A stretch of DNA of 36,101 nt from contig JAIRUC010000133.1 in assembly GCA_031254615.1 (NCBI GenBank), positions 1 to 36,101 of the forward strand, given 5' to 3'. Positions within the stretch are counted from its first letter, which is position 1. Every line of letters begins with the position of its first letter. The notes below the pieces were generated by a model. That model searched no databases and was not told the origin of the DNA. It saw only the letters and a list, made by a program, of their open reading frames with translations. Below, in pieces: positions 33,961 to 36,101 of the stretch. The position numbers were made by a program, and so were the translations under genes. This DNA is from Treponema sp. Its GTDB lineage: Bacteria; Spirochaetota; Spirochaetia; Treponematales; Breznakiellaceae.

Positions 33961-36101
33961 ATGAATACCTTATCTTTTAATGAGCTTATAGAAAAGACTA
34001 CCGCCTCAAAAGCCGTCTGTGCCTGTATTTCGGCTGTAAAAGAGGAGAGGTTTCCCATAGAAGTAGAGGGCAGCGAAGGCTCTTTTAACGCGATTTTGAC
34101 TTCTCTGCTTTATTCCGCTTTGAAGGAGCGTTCAGCGGCGCCTGTTTTTTTGATTGTTCCGACAGAAGCGGACGCGCGGGATATCGCCCTTGATTTGGCG
34201 GGGACCGGCCTTCCTTTCATAATTTTTCCAAGTTGGGGGGCTGTGCCTTACAGGGAGTTAAGCCAGCTTTCGGCAGTGTTTGGCGAGCGCGCCAAGGTAT
34301 TAAGCGAGCTTGCGCAGGGAAAACCGGGTATCGTGATTATTCCGCAGAGGGCGCTGCTTACCTTTATGCCTGTGCCTGAATATATAAAAAGTCTTTTGAT
34401 ACAGATTTCTGTTGGCGGGAAAATTGACACTGCCGCTCTTGCTAAAACGCTCGTCTTTTATGGTTATATCCGTGTTCCGCGCGTGCAGTCTTACGGCGAG
34501 TTCGCTCTGCGCGGCGAAGTGCTGGATATTTTTATGGGCGGGGACGATGACGCATACCGTATTCTTTTCGACTTTGACAAGGTTGAATCCATAAAGCAGT
34601 TTGATCCTGTAAATCAAACCACGGAACAAAAAGCCGGAAGCGGCAAATTGCAGGAAATGAAAATCCGCCCGATGCGCGAGGTCGTGTGGACAGATGAACG
34701 TATTGAAGCGCTGGAAAAAAAACTTACCTCTTTTAAGGAATTTTCAAACGGCGGCAAAGAAATTATCGAAGAGCTGATCTCGCACAGATGCGTAAGGGGC
34801 GAGGAGATGTTTTTTCCGTTCGCGTTTGAAAAGAGCGCGAGCCTTATGGATTACCTTGGCGAAAAAGGTACGCTGATTTTATTTGACAGGGAACGGCTGG
34901 ATAACGTAAAGGAAACGGTTTTCCGCGAGTATCAGGGGCTGTATTCGCAGTCGGTAAGAGAAAAAAAGTGTGAGTATCCGCTTCCCGAGCGCCTTCTTCT
35001 TGATTTTGAAGAATTAATTAAAAATCGCGAAAGGATTATTTCTTTTATGACAATAAAAAGCGCGCCTAAACCCGGCGTCTGCCACTTTGAAATCCCGTGC
35101 GAACCTGCGCGCAGTTTCTTCGGCAATATCGATTACATGAAGGATGAGTTCGCGGCTTTGCTTTCCGGCGGCTGGCAAATAACAGTCGCCGCCGAATCGG
35201 AAGTGCAGGCGCAGCGTATAAAAATGATCTTTGCGCCTCATGCGGATTCTGAAGTGGTTAATTCTTCCTTTTCGAATTATGCGTTTTCAATCATGGCAAA
35301 TCCTCTTACCGCGGGGTTTTCTCTGCCGGATATCAAGCTTATGCTGGTGCAGGAAAATGAGATTTTTGGCAGAAGAAAGCGGCCTGTTCGATCATTGAGT
35401 ACCGTGCGTTCAAAGCCAATCGACACATTTATAGAGTTGAACCCAGGCGATTATATTGTCCATGTTAATTACGGTATCGGGCTTTTCAAGGGGATAGAGA
35501 GAATTACCGCCCTTGGACACGAACGTGATTACATCCAGCTTGAATATGCTGATAACGAGACTGTGTTTGTTCCTGTTGAACAGGTCAATCTTGTCCAGCG
35601 TTATATCGGCAGCGAAGGCAATCCGCCGCGCCTTGACGTTATGGGCTCAAAGAGTTGGGAGAACCGCAAGGGCAGGGTAAAAAAATCCGTAGAAGACATT
35701 GCCGAAAAACTAATAGAGCTGTATTCAAAACGCAGGCAGGCGCGCGGCTTTGCCTTTCCGCCTGACACCGAATGGCAGACAATGTTCGAGGCGGCTTTCC
35801 CGTTTGAAGAAACGGAAGATCAACTGCGCTGTATCAGCGAAATAAAACAGGACATGGAAAGCCCGCAGCCGATGGACAGGCTTGTCTGCGGGGACGTGGG
35901 ATACGGCAAAACAGAGGTAGCCGTGCGCGCCTGCTTTAAGGCGGTTATGGGCGGCAAACAGGCCGCTTTCCTTGCTCCGACCACAATTCTTGTAGAGCAG
36001 CATTATGAAAATTTTCTGGAAAGATTTTCCAATTTTCCGGTAAATGTCGCCATGCTTTCCCGCTTTGTAGACAGGAAAAAAACGCGCATTGTTCTGGAAC
36101 A
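33961..36101 (+). CDS. mfd: transcription-repair coupling factor Mfd, truncated at the 3' window edge
   Basis: Frame open from ATG 33961 to the window end: FPSWGAVPYRELSQLSAVFGERAKVL, YIVHVNYGIGLFKGIERI, Walker A CGDVGYGKTEVAVRACFKAV. Missing from the ORF track because it has no stop in the window. Confidence 0.95.
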   Translation, partial: MNTLSFNELIEKTTASKAVCACISAVKEERFPIEVEGSEGSFNAILTSLLYSALKERSAAPVFLIVPTEADARDIALDLAGTGLPFIIFPSWGAVPYRELSQLSAVFGERAKVLSELAQGKPGIVIIPQRALLTFMPVPEYIKSLLIQISVGGKIDTAALAKTLVFYGYIRVPRVQSYGEFALRGEVLDIFMGGDDDAYRILFDFDKVESIKQFDPVNQTTEQKAGSGKLQEMKIRPMREVVWTDERIEALEKKLTSFKEFSNGGKEIIEELISHRCVRGEEMFFPFAFEKSASLMDYLGEKGTLILFDRERLDNVKETVFREYQGLYSQSVREKKCEYPLPERLLLDFEELIKNRERIISFMTIKSAPKPGVCHFEIPCEPARSFFGNIDYMKDEFAALLSGGWQITVAAESEVQAQRIKMIFAPHADSEVVNSSFSNYAFSIMANPLTAGFSLPDIKLMLVQENEIFGRRKRPVRSLSTVRSKPIDTFIELNPGDYIVHVNYGIGLFKGIERITALGHERDYIQLEYADNETVFVPVEQVNLVQRYIGSEGNPPRLDVMGSKSWENRKGRVKKSVEDIAEKLIELYSKRRQARGFAFPPDTEWQTMFEAAFPFEETEDQLRCISEIKQDMESPQPMDRLVCGDVGYGKTEVAVRACFKAVMGGKQAAFLAPTTILVEQHYENFLERFSNFPVNVAMLSRFVDRKKTRIVLE

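Overview
This window looks like spirochaete chromosome, probably Treponema-like. The assignment rests on the gene content (FlgN-FlgK-FlgL-FliW-CsrA cluster, many lipoprotein genes, the kinds of conserved hypotheticals present) and was not tested by any search. Left to right: the end of a PIN-domain toxin gene with a small overlapping partner ORF; a minus-strand nadE / lipoprotein / exbB-exbD-exbD-tonB cluster; a glycan-utilisation locus (SGNH acetylesterase, GH43, and two tandem GH5 paralogues, of which only the second has a lipoprotein signal); a metallophosphoesterase gene whose ATG directly abuts a tRNA-CAT; an MlaE-F-D (MCE) lipid transporter with a TPR lipoprotein; an argD-like aminotransferase; tRNA-His and tRNA-Arg; an FMN-dependent dehydrogenase; a STAS plus sensor/PP2C/HATPase partner-switching pair; the flagellar operon, flanked by 7-bp-phased degenerate repeat arrays; an RluA-type pseudouridine synthase; a compact pyrB-I-F-K-D-E operon; a two-domain NDK-like protein whose N-terminal half seems to have lost the catalytic His; tRNA-Glu with promoter and terminator; apt; and mfd, which runs off the right edge and is absent from the supplied ORF track. 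The observations I rate highest are the zero-gap tRNA/ATG junction, the heptamer arrays (one exactly 18 x 7 bp and extending into an rluA-family gene), the 17-bp tandem SD/GGA repeats before flgL in the CsrA operon, and the tandem NDK-like protein. I found no clear defence island, CRISPR array or intact mobile element.
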